The notes beneath the pieces were generated by a model that saw only the letters and a list, made by a program, of their open reading frames with translations, had not been told where the DNA came from and searched no databases. DNA of 30,737 nucleotides from Phocaeicola sp. (GTDB lineage Bacteria > Bacteroidota > Bacteroidia > Bacteroidales > Bacteroidaceae): positions 1 through 30,737 of the forward strand of contig JAHHQV010000030.1 of the NCBI GenBank assembly GCA_020026175.1. The letters are read 5' to 3'. The number at the start of each line of letters is the position of its first letter. The first letter of the stretch is position 1. Both the position numbers and the translations under genes were made by a program. This document shows positions 6,986 to 15,438 of this stretch, piece after piece.

Positions 6986-9900
6986 TTAAATATCTGATAT
7001 TACTTTTACTATACTTTTCGATTTAGACTCTTTGGCACGGCTTACTCTTATTTGAGTTTTTATCCTTTCCTTAAGAAGTTCTACATGGCTTATGATTCCT
7101 ACTTTCTTGCCTCCTTGTTCGTGTAGCTTTTCAAGAACATTCATGACTGTTGTCAGATAATCGCTGCTCAGAGTTCCGAATCCCTCGTCAATAAACAAAG
7201 TGTCAACCGAAAGCCCCTTGTTGTTGAGGCTGGACAACCCCAATGCCAATGAAAGCGATATAAGGAAACTTTCACCACCGGATAGGGTAGAGGCTGGACG
7301 TGGCTGGCTGCTCTGGTAATAGTCGTGTATGAGTATTGTTAGAGTTCCCGGCTGGCATGTCAGTTCGTATCTGTCGGTAAACTTGCTCAATTGTCCGTTG
7401 GCGCGTTGTAGTAAATCGCGCAAAACGTAGCTTTGGGCTACAAGTCTGAATGTCTTTCCGTCGCGAGTACCAAATAGTTGGTTCAATTCATTCCAGTCGC
7501 ACCATGTCTGGTAGGCTTTATCCGTCTCTTCTTTAAGTGATGCAACTTGTTTTAGATTGCTTTCGTGTTGTTGCAGTCTGTTGTTCATTGCTCCGATACA
7601 TTCCATAGCCTTGCCCTTTTTCTCGATATTTTCATTGAGTAAAACTTGTATGCTTTCAATGTTATCAGTCTCTTCCAATTCAGGACGGGATTTCTCTTTT
7701 GCTTCCAGCTGTAAATTGAGCTGTTGCATCTGACCTTTGATTTCTGAAATATGATTTTGTATCTTTTGCAAATCGTTTCGCCATTTTACAATTGTTTCAG
7801 AATCCCAAGAGTTGAGTTCGTTCAATCTTTCTATAGATAAATCTTTGTGTATATCAATGAATTTTTCCAATTCTGCATCCAGAGCCTTTATTGATTTCTC
7901 TGTCTCTGCTTTGTTTTCAATGTTGTTTTTTACATCAGATAACAATGCCGCCCATGCGTTTGCAAGACGATTTATGTTTTCATTGTTGTCTGTGTGAAGA
8001 TTTCTATATTCTGGCATCAACTCTTCTGTTTTTGCCTTTAAACTTAATGCATCATTTACTTCGGCTTGAATATTGTCAATTTTTATTGATAGCTGCGATT
8101 TTTTTTCTTTCTCGCTCTTGAATTTTGCGGCGTCTTGCTGAAGGGTGTTTATTAAAGAGTTTTTGTCTTTCTCCCATAGGGTAATCCAGTTGTCATAACT
8201 TATAAGTTTACTTGCTTTTTCAATCTTTTCTTTGGCCTGAGAGAGAAGGTTTTGCCTGCTTTGTTGTTCAAGCCCGATTCTGTTCTCAGTATTACTGATA
8301 TTGTTTTTCTTTTCTTCCAATAACTTTTGTAGCAGTTCTTTCTTCTTTTCCAAATCTGCTATAGCATTTTGAATATCAGTAATGACAGTATTAAGTTTGC
8401 CGGCCTGTTCTATTTTTATATCAAGTTCCTTTATTGAAGCATTGCGTACAGATATATCATTGTTAAGAGCAGAAACTGTATCATGGTCATATTGGTTCAG
8501 TCCGTACTGATTCTGGTTTTGTTCTACAAGCAATTTTATTTCATTGAACTTTTTCTCCATGTCTTTTATCTCTGTCTTATTCTTTTCTACATGCTTTACA
8601 CATTCCTTCAGAGCCACTTCGTTGCTTTGAAATATTCTGTAGGCATTGTCAGCTTTTTCTTTGCTTGTCTCCAGCTGTTGGCGCAGAGGTTGTAGGGCCG
8701 ATTCGAAGAATTTCTCTTCTGGCAGATGTGATATGACCTGTCCGCATAAAGGACATGTATCACCGTCTTTCAGACTGCTTCTTACTTCCTTTATCCAGTC
8801 TTTAGTTCCGGCAAGAGTCTTGTCGTATGTTGTCTGTAAGGCATCAAGTGTGATTTTTGTATCGTTGTATGCCTTTGCAAAAATCTCTGTGTTGTTTTTA
8901 TATTCTTTTATTGAAGATTCTTCTTTTTCTAATTCAGATTGTTTTTTTTGTATATCGTTTAGACGTTCGTAATACAATCCTAAATTTGAGATGAATTCTT
9001 TGGCTAGAGTATTTTTCTCGTATAGGGATTGTCGCTCTCTTATAATATAGTCTATTCCTATTTCTTTAAGTTTTTCGCTATGTATGTTTAGTTCGGATTT
9101 TTTATCAATGTATGCTTTACATACAGACTCATGATTTTGGTAGTATGCATTATACTCATCTGTATAAGCAAGGAGTTGTTTTTTGAGTGTATCTTGGTTT
9201 TTGGCATGAATAGATGCTTGTCTTTCATTCTGAATAGCATCAGTCAAACTTGTATATATGGTTTGATGGTTTTCAAACATATTTTCATGACATGACATTA
9301 TGTTGAGATACTCTTCTGTATTATTTATTTGAAGCTGCAAATCGCCCAACATTTTTGTCGTTTGATTGTTGCCACCTAAAAGATGCAGAAAACTATTCTT
9401 TATATCTTCCGATTTGATGATTGCTTTTTGTAGAATGTTTTTTTGTCTTTTCTTTTCCTCCAGTCTGCTTCTTATCTGGATAGTATCTTCCCATTGTTTT
9501 ATGTCAGAAATCAAGTTCTTCTTCATTTCGAGACTGGTTTCGGCTTCTGTCAAATATCGAGACATTGACTCAATATTATCTTGCAGAGACTTTATATCCT
9601 TAAACCATTGCTGTTTGTTGAGTAGAGATTTGTTCTCATTGTCAAGAATTTTTACATTGTTGGCCAATGTGTTTATCTGTTCTTTTATTTCAGTCTTTTC
9701 TTCGTCCGAAAGGAGTTGGTATTTTTCTATCTCAATCTTCTTTTCTTCGTGTATTCGTTTTTTCTCTGAAGTAATCATACCTATCTGGCTGCCTATTCTA
9801 GAATAAATTTCAGTGCCAGTCAGTTGTTCCAATAGTTTGCTTCTTTCGTCATTGTCGCAGTTCAGAAATTTTGTAAATTCACCTTGGGCAAGCATGGTTG

Positions 9901-10420
9901 TTCTGCAATATTGATTGAAGTCAAGTCCTATGGCAGACTCTCTCACTTCTTTAATGTCGTTTTTCAGCCTTACTGTCTTTTCGTTTGTAGTGTCAGTCCA
10001 AGTCCATGTTACAGACTGCATTGCTCCTCCCGTCTTTTTACGTGCAGTGGCTACATACCATTTTGCAACATATCTGTTGTTGTCTTTACCCGTAAATGTA
10101 AGTTCTGACCAGGCTTCGGTAGTACCACGTCTCATCAGTTGTCTTGGGTCTGTGGTATTGGTCTTTTTTGTATTTTCGGAATTATCATTGTTGACACCTG
10201 TAAAGTTCAAGTCGGAATAATCCTCTCTGTTGAATCTTTCCAAACGTGGTGTAGTATTGTATAAAGCCAGGCATATTGCATCCATAATGGTAGTCTTGCC
10301 TGTACCGGTTTCTCCGCTAATGAGAAAAATTGATTCGTCTTTTAACGGACTTATAGTGAAATCAATGCAACAGTCTTCAATGGATGCTATATTATGTATA
10401 GATAATTTTTCAAGTTTCAT
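6986..10420 (-). CDS. sbcC: SbcC, ATPase subunit of the SbcCD (Mre11-Rad50-type) nuclease
   Basis: A 1144-aa SMC/Rad50-type ATPase that works with SbcD to open hairpins and process double-strand ends, including protein-blocked ends. Walker A GETGTGKTT lies at 36-44 in the N-terminal lobe; two long Lys/Glu-rich coiled-coil arms follow; the zinc hook CPLCG is at 556-560, near mid-chain as expected; the C-terminal lobe carries the ABC signature LSGGE near 1043 and Walker B VDTLFIDEGFGTL. The length is close to E. coli SbcC (1048 aa). It begins 4 nt after the sbcD stop, so the two are co-transcribed and probably translationally coupled. Confidence 0.97.
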   Translation of the reverse strand: MKLEKLSIHNIASIEDCCIDFTISPLKDESIFLISGETGTGKTTIMDAICLALYNTTPRLERFNREDYSDLNFTGVNNDNSENTKKTNTTDPRQLMRRGTTEAWSELTFTGKDNNRYVAKWYVATARKKTGGAMQSVTWTWTDTTNEKTVRLKNDIKEVRESAIGLDFNQYCRTTMLAQGEFTKFLNCDNDERSKLLEQLTGTEIYSRIGSQIGMITSEKKRIHEEKKIEIEKYQLLSDEEKTEIKEQINTLANNVKILDNENKSLLNKQQWFKDIKSLQDNIESMSRYLTEAETSLEMKKNLISDIKQWEDTIQIRSRLEEKKRQKNILQKAIIKSEDIKNSFLHLLGGNNQTTKMLGDLQLQINNTEEYLNIMSCHENMFENHQTIYTSLTDAIQNERQASIHAKNQDTLKKQLLAYTDEYNAYYQNHESVCKAYIDKKSELNIHSEKLKEIGIDYIIRERQSLYEKNTLAKEFISNLGLYYERLNDIQKKQSELEKEESSIKEYKNNTEIFAKAYNDTKITLDALQTTYDKTLAGTKDWIKEVRSSLKDGDTCPLCGQVISHLPEEKFFESALQPLRQQLETSKEKADNAYRIFQSNEVALKECVKHVEKNKTEIKDMEKKFNEIKLLVEQNQNQYGLNQYDHDTVSALNNDISVRNASIKELDIKIEQAGKLNTVITDIQNAIADLEKKKELLQKLLEEKKNNISNTENRIGLEQQSRQNLLSQAKEKIEKASKLISYDNWITLWEKDKNSLINTLQQDAAKFKSEKEKKSQLSIKIDNIQAEVNDALSLKAKTEELMPEYRNLHTDNNENINRLANAWAALLSDVKNNIENKAETEKSIKALDAELEKFIDIHKDLSIERLNELNSWDSETIVKWRNDLQKIQNHISEIKGQMQQLNLQLEAKEKSRPELEETDNIESIQVLLNENIEKKGKAMECIGAMNNRLQQHESNLKQVASLKEETDKAYQTWCDWNELNQLFGTRDGKTFRLVAQSYVLRDLLQRANGQLSKFTDRYELTCQPGTLTILIHDYYQSSQPRPASTLSGGESFLISLSLALGLSSLNNKGLSVDTLFIDEGFGTLSSDYLTTVMNVLEKLHEQGGKKVGIISHVELLKERIKTQIRVSRAKESKSKSIVKVISDI

Positions 10421-10424
10421 GTTA

Positions 10425-11636
10425 TTAGTTTTCTAGTTGTTCATCTTTTATATTGTTTATAGCCTCTTGCATCAATGTGCATAATTTATCGTTCATTTCA
10501 ACTCCTTTTCTTTCCTTATAACAGATTTTCGCAATTTCAAGAGGATTAAGTGTTTGTATGTCATCCATATTTAGAGAAATGTTTTCAGAATTTTTTTTAG
10601 GCTTTCTTTCTATTTTAAGATGACAAAATCTACAGTTAGTTCCTTCACAAGCGTCTGTAGCTCTTTCCATTGCATCTGGCGGAAGTTCATCTTCCAATAC
10701 TCTAAGCTGTATATATGCATACTGGCTTTTGTCAAAATCGTTGAGTACTTTAATGGCTTCTTTAAAATCCACCGCATTGCGTGGCATGGTAATCAGTGGC
10801 ATAGGGTTGTGTATTTCTTCAAATTTGATTTGAGGTTCTTTGCCCGATTCTATACCAGCAACTATTACGCTATGGCTATATGTCTCGTCAAAGCTTACAG
10901 GTAGAGGACTTCCCGAATAACGGGCATGCTTGTTGTGTGCAGGTACACCTTGCGGATGATGAATGTGTCCTAAGGCTAGGTAGTCATAGCCTGTTCCCAA
11001 ATCTTCCAAATTGACATATTCCATCTGTCCGATGTATTCCTGACCAGAAGCATTGCTGCCGCTTACGGCAAGATGTGCCATCATTACAACCGGTAGATTC
11101 TCTGTATTTCTGGATTTGACTTCATCCAGTAGCGCCTGGAAAAAGAATTTTTGCTTGTCTATGTTTTCGGTTTTCTTTTTATCATCAGGTGAAGGAAAGT
11201 TTTGAGGGTAAACATGAGGGACGGCAATTATATATCCTTTTGTCTTGCCGTTGGTCTCTACAGAGATTATATGTTTGTCGATATTTATTTTGTTGTCTTT
11301 TTTCTCTATGCTACCTATTACGTTTACACGGTTGCGTTTCCATAGGGTCCTGTTTATCTCAAGTCTGGCAGCACTGTCGTGATTTCCTGCTGTAACCACA
11401 ATTGTCATGTTTTGACATCTGTCTGCTATTCTTAACATACCCTCAGTGTACATTTTCTGAGCAGATGATGAAGGTATTGCATAATGATAGATATCTCCAC
11501 TGACAATTAGGGCATCGGGTTGTTCTTTTTCAACAATATTTGCCAATTGAAGCAGGAAACTTGTCTGTTCGGCTGCTCTGTCATAGTCATAAAGGCTATG
11601 TCCTAGATGCCAGTCGCTGGTATGGATTATTTTCAT
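10425..11636 (-). CDS. sbcD: SbcD, nuclease subunit of SbcCD
   Basis: A 403-aa Mre11-type calcineurin-like phosphoesterase with two-metal-ion nuclease activity. From M1 (MKIIHTSDWHLGH): motif I SDWHLG with a conserved His, motif II VSGDIYHY, motif III TAGNHDSAARL, then MMAHLAVSG and ALGHIHHPQ. A capping and SbcC-binding region follows, ending in a charged tail. The open frame extends 24 codons upstream to an ATG at 11708, but the start at 11636 is chosen because the family begins with exactly this M-K-I-(I/L)-H-T-S-D-W-H-L-G segment and the extra residues look non-coding. It is the first gene of the sbcD-sbcC-DUF1847 unit. No clear Bacteroides-type promoter was found directly upstream. Confidence 0.96.
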   Translation of the reverse strand: MKIIHTSDWHLGHSLYDYDRAAEQTSFLLQLANIVEKEQPDALIVSGDIYHYAIPSSSAQKMYTEGMLRIADRCQNMTIVVTAGNHDSAARLEINRTLWKRNRVNVIGSIEKKDNKINIDKHIISVETNGKTKGYIIAVPHVYPQNFPSPDDKKKTENIDKQKFFFQALLDEVKSRNTENLPVVMMAHLAVSGSNASGQEYIGQMEYVNLEDLGTGYDYLALGHIHHPQGVPAHNKHARYSGSPLPVSFDETYSHSVIVAGIESGKEPQIKFEEIHNPMPLITMPRNAVDFKEAIKVLNDFDKSQYAYIQLRVLEDELPPDAMERATDACEGTNCRFCHLKIERKPKKNSENISLNMDDIQTLNPLEIAKICYKERKGVEMNDKLCTLMQEAINNIKDEQLEN

Positions 11637-11701
11637 GATACTTGTCGTCTTGTTTTCTGCGTTAATAAATGTTATAAAATAAAATTCTTTTATGGGGATT
11701 G

Positions 11702-11732
11702 TTTGCAATTCTCAAAAATCTTCTTACATTTG
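11702..11732 (+). promoter_or_regulatory. Strong Bacteroides-type promoter of a candidate small RNA
   Basis: TTTG (11702-11705), exactly 19 nt, then TACATTTG (11725-11732), an exact match to the -33/-7 consensus. Transcription would start near 11739. It points away from sbcD and no ORF follows before the terminator at 11777-11801. Confidence 0.75.
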
Positions 11733-11738
11733 CAATGT

Positions 11739-11801
11739 GTTTTTCATAGTATTAGATTTTAAGGTTAACAAAGGTTGGAGTACAGCGGTACTCCTTTTTT
11801 T
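11739..11801 (+). ncRNA. Candidate small RNA of about 60 nt
   Basis: The interval between a consensus promoter (11702-11732) and an intrinsic terminator (GGAGTAC 11777-11783, AGCG loop, GTACTCC 11788-11794, then T7) contains no ORF of useful size. The 5' part has a 10-nt direct repeat of AAGGTT (11761-11766 and 11771-11776). It sits on the plus strand in the gap between two minus-strand genes, so it cannot be the leader or tail of an annotated gene. No known RNA family is assigned with confidence, and the 5' end is estimated. Confidence 0.6.
11777..11801 (+). terminator. Intrinsic terminator of the candidate small RNA
   Basis: Perfect 7-bp stem with AGCG loop (11784-11787) followed by seven T on the plus strand. 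On the minus strand the same hairpin is followed by AACC, so it is directional and not the terminator of the lipoprotein gene ending at 11818. Confidence 0.78.
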
Positions 11802-11817
11802 GTATATAAGTTTGATA

Positions 11818-12276
11818 TTACTTAGACGTCATTGGAAATATGTCAGAATATTCATTATCCTTTTGTGCTTTATATGTTCCTTTGCGTTTTGTCTCTGCAC
11901 GGAAAATGACACTAACTCTGTCTGTGTTTTGTTTGAACTGAATTTCCCCGATTTTTTCTCCATTTTTGTCAATGACAATATCTTCTGGAATTTCTTTGAA
12001 AGTTCCGTCCCATTCTATGTTTTTTGTGTCGAGTCCAGTTCTTGATTTAATAGATTCCCAACTCTCATATTTACATTTAAAAGAAAAGTTTGCGCTGTTT
12101 CTACTTATTGTTATGGTAGTGATTCCTTCCTCTTCAGATACACTGTCGTAAGTTCCGAGTATGTTGTCTTCGGTAATATCTTCTTCGCAAGAAGATAAAA
12201 CAATGTTTGTAGAAACTAAAGAGGTTATGGCCAATAATGTAGTTTTGGCTCTGTTTATAAAAATAGAAGTTTTCAT
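11818..12276 (-). CDS. Small hypothetical lipoprotein
   Basis: A 152-aa protein not recognised as a known family. Residues 1-29 form a lipoprotein signal peptide with basic start, hydrophobic run and lipobox LSSC (C30 as the acylated Cys). The next residues (EEDITEDN) are acidic, a composition associated with surface export of Bacteroidetes lipoproteins. The remainder, with GTYDSVSEEEGITT and alternating hydrophobic stretches, looks like a small beta-rich domain of the lipocalin-like kind found in many Bacteroides lipoproteins; that fold is a guess. It is flanked by a terminator upstream (12332-12361) and is probably monocistronic despite lying between sbcD and addB. Confidence 0.72.
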   Translation of the reverse strand: MKTSIFINRAKTTLLAITSLVSTNIVLSSCEEDITEDNILGTYDSVSEEEGITTITISRNSANFSFKCKYESWESIKSRTGLDTKNIEWDGTFKEIPEDIVIDKNGEKIGEIQFKQNTDRVSVIFRAETKRKGTYKAQKDNEYSDIFPMTSK

Positions 12277-12302
12277 ATAGCAAAAATTAAATTATATATA
12301 GA

Positions 12303-12310
12303 CAAAGATA
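12303..12310 (-). promoter_or_regulatory. Possible -7 element for the small lipoprotein gene
   Basis: Minus-strand TATCTTTG matches TAnnTTTG, about 26 nt before the ATG. The nearest TTTG (12326-12329) is 15 nt away, shorter than usual, and lies in the U-tract of the addB terminator. Confidence 0.38.
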
Positions 12311-12331
12311 TATTAATTATACATACAAAAA

Positions 12332-12361
12332 AAGAGACTGCCGGGGAAAGTGCAGTCTCTT
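12332..12361 (-). terminator. Intrinsic terminator of the addAB operon
   Basis: Perfect 10-bp stem, AAGAGACTGC (12332-12341) with GCAGTCTCTT (12352-12361), 10-nt loop. On the minus strand it runs straight into a T7 tract (12333-12327). Two more hairpins precede it in the addB 3' region: 12371-12389 (GGACAAA/TTTGTC-type) and 12392-12399 with 12418-12425 (CTGACTTT/AAAGTCAG). Confidence 0.82.
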
Positions 12362-12537
12362 GTTCTTTTAGGGACAAACTCTTTTGTCTCTCTGACTTTC
12401 TAAACTTTCACAAGCTTAAAGTCAGGATATATAAATCTATTACTATGAAAAACATACAAATAAAGTCTTTTTTCTTATTTTATGCAATGCTTTCAAGAAA
12501 AAAATATCAACAGCTTAACAAAAATTATTGTAACAGT

Positions 12538-15411
12538 CTACTTCTTACACAGATTTTTAAAATCGCAATATGTACATTCATCTTCAAATTCTGTTTGTAC
12601 AAAACTCTTTTGTGGATTGAATATCTCTTCCAGCAGATTTTTAAGATGTGCTCTGAATTCTTCTTCATAACTGTTGAAATCTGATACTTCTTCTTTTTTC
12701 CTTGATTCACCCATACGTATTACTGGTGAATAGTTTTCATCGGCAGCTCTATGTATATATAACAGAGCTGGAGCGACTTTCATATTCCTGTTGTTTTCTT
12801 TCAATTTTCGGCAAACAATAGATGAATATAGAAAAGTCTGGAAAATATATCCCGAACGTTTTTTGTCTGGTATGAACAAAGACTCTATGTCTTCTGGAGA
12901 ATCGGAGTCTCCACCTGTTTTATAGTCAACTATTCTTAAAGTATTGTCTTTTGAATCCATTCTGTCTATTATTCCGCCAATTCGTGACTTGATTTCTCCT
13001 TTAGGTGTATTGATTGAAATATCTTCTTCCACAGCTTTTTCGGACGCAGTGAAGGTGAAAGGAGTGTTTCTTAAATCTACTTTCAGTAATTGTTTTATAT
13101 ATCTAACTATTACTGCCGAGTTTATAAGCTGTATGCCGTTGTATTCCGGACATTCATCTTGTGGTATATTAAAGAATATCTCCTTGAATCCGTTATCTAC
13201 GTAGCTTTGTAGTTTCACATCGTCTTTCAGCAGTTTTTCAATGTCTTCTTTGTTTATCACCTTGTTTATTGCTGTAAGGTCGTTATAGACGTGTTCGGCT
13301 GCATAGTGAAATATTCTTCCAAATTTGGCAGAATCTATTTCTGCACTTACTTCGTCGGGTGTGTGTAGTCCTGCTACGTATTTGTAATAGAACTTTAGGC
13401 TACAGTCGAGATAACAGTTCAATGCAGAAGGTGATAGAATGGCTTTAGGATTGGCTCTTGTATCGAATCTGGATTGCATTTTTCTCATAATGTCAATATT
13501 TTTCTTTATTTTTATAGCCTCTGTTCCTTGTGGAGATTGTGCTGATTCCAGTCTTTCACGTTTTACATCGTATCCCCATTCTATAAGAAATTGAAGCATG
13601 AATCTTGACATTTCACCCTTGTTTATTCCGTCACTGCATGTATTGAACATGATGGTGGCTTTTTCAACTCTCTGTAGTAGTCTGTAGAAGTAATAGGCAA
13701 ATACGGCTATCTTATGATCTACAGTAGTCATGCCGAATGCTTTTCTCAGATTGTAAGGTATAAACGATGCATCACCTCCGGCTTTGGGTAGTTGCCCTTC
13801 GTTTACAGACAGCATGATCAGATGTCTGAAGTCGAGATTACGTGTTTCCAGTACTCCCATTACCTGCATACCTATAGCCGGCTCGCCGTGAAATGGAATA
13901 TTGGCTGTTTGTATAACTTTGGTCAGCAGGCGCTTGAACGTGTTATAATTAACTTCAAGGTCTTTGCTTTCTATAAGAGTGTAAAATCTGTTTACCATTG
14001 TATATGCTTTGAACAATGCCTCGCGATATAATTGGTCTAGTGCCGTATCCATTGTTGCAGCCTTGTTCTGATATTCTACAGCTACTTTTTTCAATATATC
14101 CGATATCAGCAGGCATATCTCTCTGTTGCTTCCACATGGAGAGAAAAGGATTTCCAATGTCTCGTCTTTCTTTAGTTCTGAAGGAAGAGGGTAGAAGCGA
14201 TTGTTTTTGGCTAGTGATTTCTGTAGGCTTTCGGCTTCCATACTCAACATTTTGGTATAAGGATGCTTAAGTACACTTAACACTTCATTGAACTGGAATC
14301 TTCCGTTGTTTTTGTTATAGCCTGAAGTATGCAGTTCTATTATTGAGTTAATAAAACTATATGCTGGAGTTTGCGAGAGTGGAAATCCCATAGTTATGTT
14401 TATATGTTTTACATTGTAGGGCAGTGAATGTAAGACAGGTTGTAGTAAAACTTCATTACATAATACTACGGCTGTTTCTTTCTCTTTTTCTGTAAGATTA
14501 TTTCTTATCCATTGCGGAAGATATCTGGCTTGTCCGTTTTCTGTAGGCGATTCGATGAAAGTAATATCCTTTTGGTTGTTTAGATTGTTGAAGCATGATG
14601 CCGGTAGTTCCGAAGGAAAGTCTTTCAGGTTCCTTTTTATAAATTCTCCAGCTTCGTGTGGAGTCTTGTTGAGATAGAAAGTGTCATAGTCCCAATAGAA
14701 CATGGCTTTCCCTGTTTCGTTCAGTTTTCTGAATAATGTATGTTCCACTTTATTCAGGACATTGAAACCTACAAAAACATATCTGTCGAAATGGAGACTG
14801 TTTATATCAAGATTTTCAATTACGTCTCTATACATCATTCCCTCATAAGCTATATTTTGCTCTTTCAGGTTTTTTTTGAAAGCATTGTATATATCGCCCA
14901 GGACATTCCATATGTTTATGAATCTTTGTTTTAATTCGGTAACATTGTCTATTGTGAAATTTTTGAAAAATTGGCTTAAAGCTTCTTTTTGTCCTTCTTC
15001 CAGAAATTCATATCCTTCGTCGCTTATATCATTAAGGTCTTTTAGGTTGCTGAACATGGTATCTGTGTCAACCATATTCTTGTCTGCATCATCAAAGTCG
15101 CTTATCATCAATTCTCCCCAAAAATAGAAGTCGTCAAGAGTTTCTTTGCTTCCTGTTACAGACTTGAAAACCTTGTACAACTCACATATTAGTTTTATTG
15201 GGTCTCCTATGTGTAGATTTGATGTCTGACGGAACATATCTCCTATACTGATATATGCCGGAGACCATATCGGCTTTTTTGTTTCGGCAGCAAGATGTTC
15301 GTTAAAGAACAATCCGGCTCTTTTATTTGGAAATATAATGGCTGTTTTTGTCAGATTACCATTAGTCTTTGTATATAAATCGTGTGCTACTAGCTTAAGA
15401 AAAGTATCCAT
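12538..15411 (-). CDS. addB: AddB-like helicase-nuclease subunit (Bacteroidetes type)
   Basis: A 957-aa PD-(D/E)XK nuclease protein, partner of AddA in the RecBCD-equivalent enzyme that resects double-strand ends and loads recombinase. The N-terminal segment AIIFPNKRAGLFF (24-36) takes the place of a helicase motif Ia-like region and no intact Walker A is seen, suggesting an inactive helicase fold as in AddB proteins. The C-terminal nuclease has SALNCYLDCSLKFYYKYV, then GGIIDRMDSKD and VDYKTGGD (the D...DxK core). The last residues carry CTYCDFKNLC (C946, C949, C955); with the Cys in YLDCSLKF these form the [4Fe-4S] staple typical of AddB nucleases. It lies 27 nt after addA in the same operon and ends at the terminator 12332-12361. 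Confidence 0.9.
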   Translation of the reverse strand: MDTFLKLVAHDLYTKTNGNLTKTAIIFPNKRAGLFFNEHLAAETKKPIWSPAYISIGDMFRQTSNLHIGDPIKLICELYKVFKSVTGSKETLDDFYFWGELMISDFDDADKNMVDTDTMFSNLKDLNDISDEGYEFLEEGQKEALSQFFKNFTIDNVTELKQRFINIWNVLGDIYNAFKKNLKEQNIAYEGMMYRDVIENLDINSLHFDRYVFVGFNVLNKVEHTLFRKLNETGKAMFYWDYDTFYLNKTPHEAGEFIKRNLKDFPSELPASCFNNLNNQKDITFIESPTENGQARYLPQWIRNNLTEKEKETAVVLCNEVLLQPVLHSLPYNVKHINITMGFPLSQTPAYSFINSIIELHTSGYNKNNGRFQFNEVLSVLKHPYTKMLSMEAESLQKSLAKNNRFYPLPSELKKDETLEILFSPCGSNREICLLISDILKKVAVEYQNKAATMDTALDQLYREALFKAYTMVNRFYTLIESKDLEVNYNTFKRLLTKVIQTANIPFHGEPAIGMQVMGVLETRNLDFRHLIMLSVNEGQLPKAGGDASFIPYNLRKAFGMTTVDHKIAVFAYYFYRLLQRVEKATIMFNTCSDGINKGEMSRFMLQFLIEWGYDVKRERLESAQSPQGTEAIKIKKNIDIMRKMQSRFDTRANPKAILSPSALNCYLDCSLKFYYKYVAGLHTPDEVSAEIDSAKFGRIFHYAAEHVYNDLTAINKVINKEDIEKLLKDDVKLQSYVDNGFKEIFFNIPQDECPEYNGIQLINSAVIVRYIKQLLKVDLRNTPFTFTASEKAVEEDISINTPKGEIKSRIGGIIDRMDSKDNTLRIVDYKTGGDSDSPEDIESLFIPDKKRSGYIFQTFLYSSIVCRKLKENNRNMKVAPALLYIHRAADENYSPVIRMGESRKKEEVSDFNSYEEEFRAHLKNLLEEIFNPQKSFVQTEFEDECTYCDFKNLCKK

Positions 15412-15438
15412 CTTTCGTATAAATATTTTATTATAAAA

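Noticed and set aside
11637..11708. 24-residue N-terminal extension of SbcD
   Set aside because: SbcD proteins begin at the MKIIHTSDWHLG segment, and the extension overlaps the candidate sRNA promoter.
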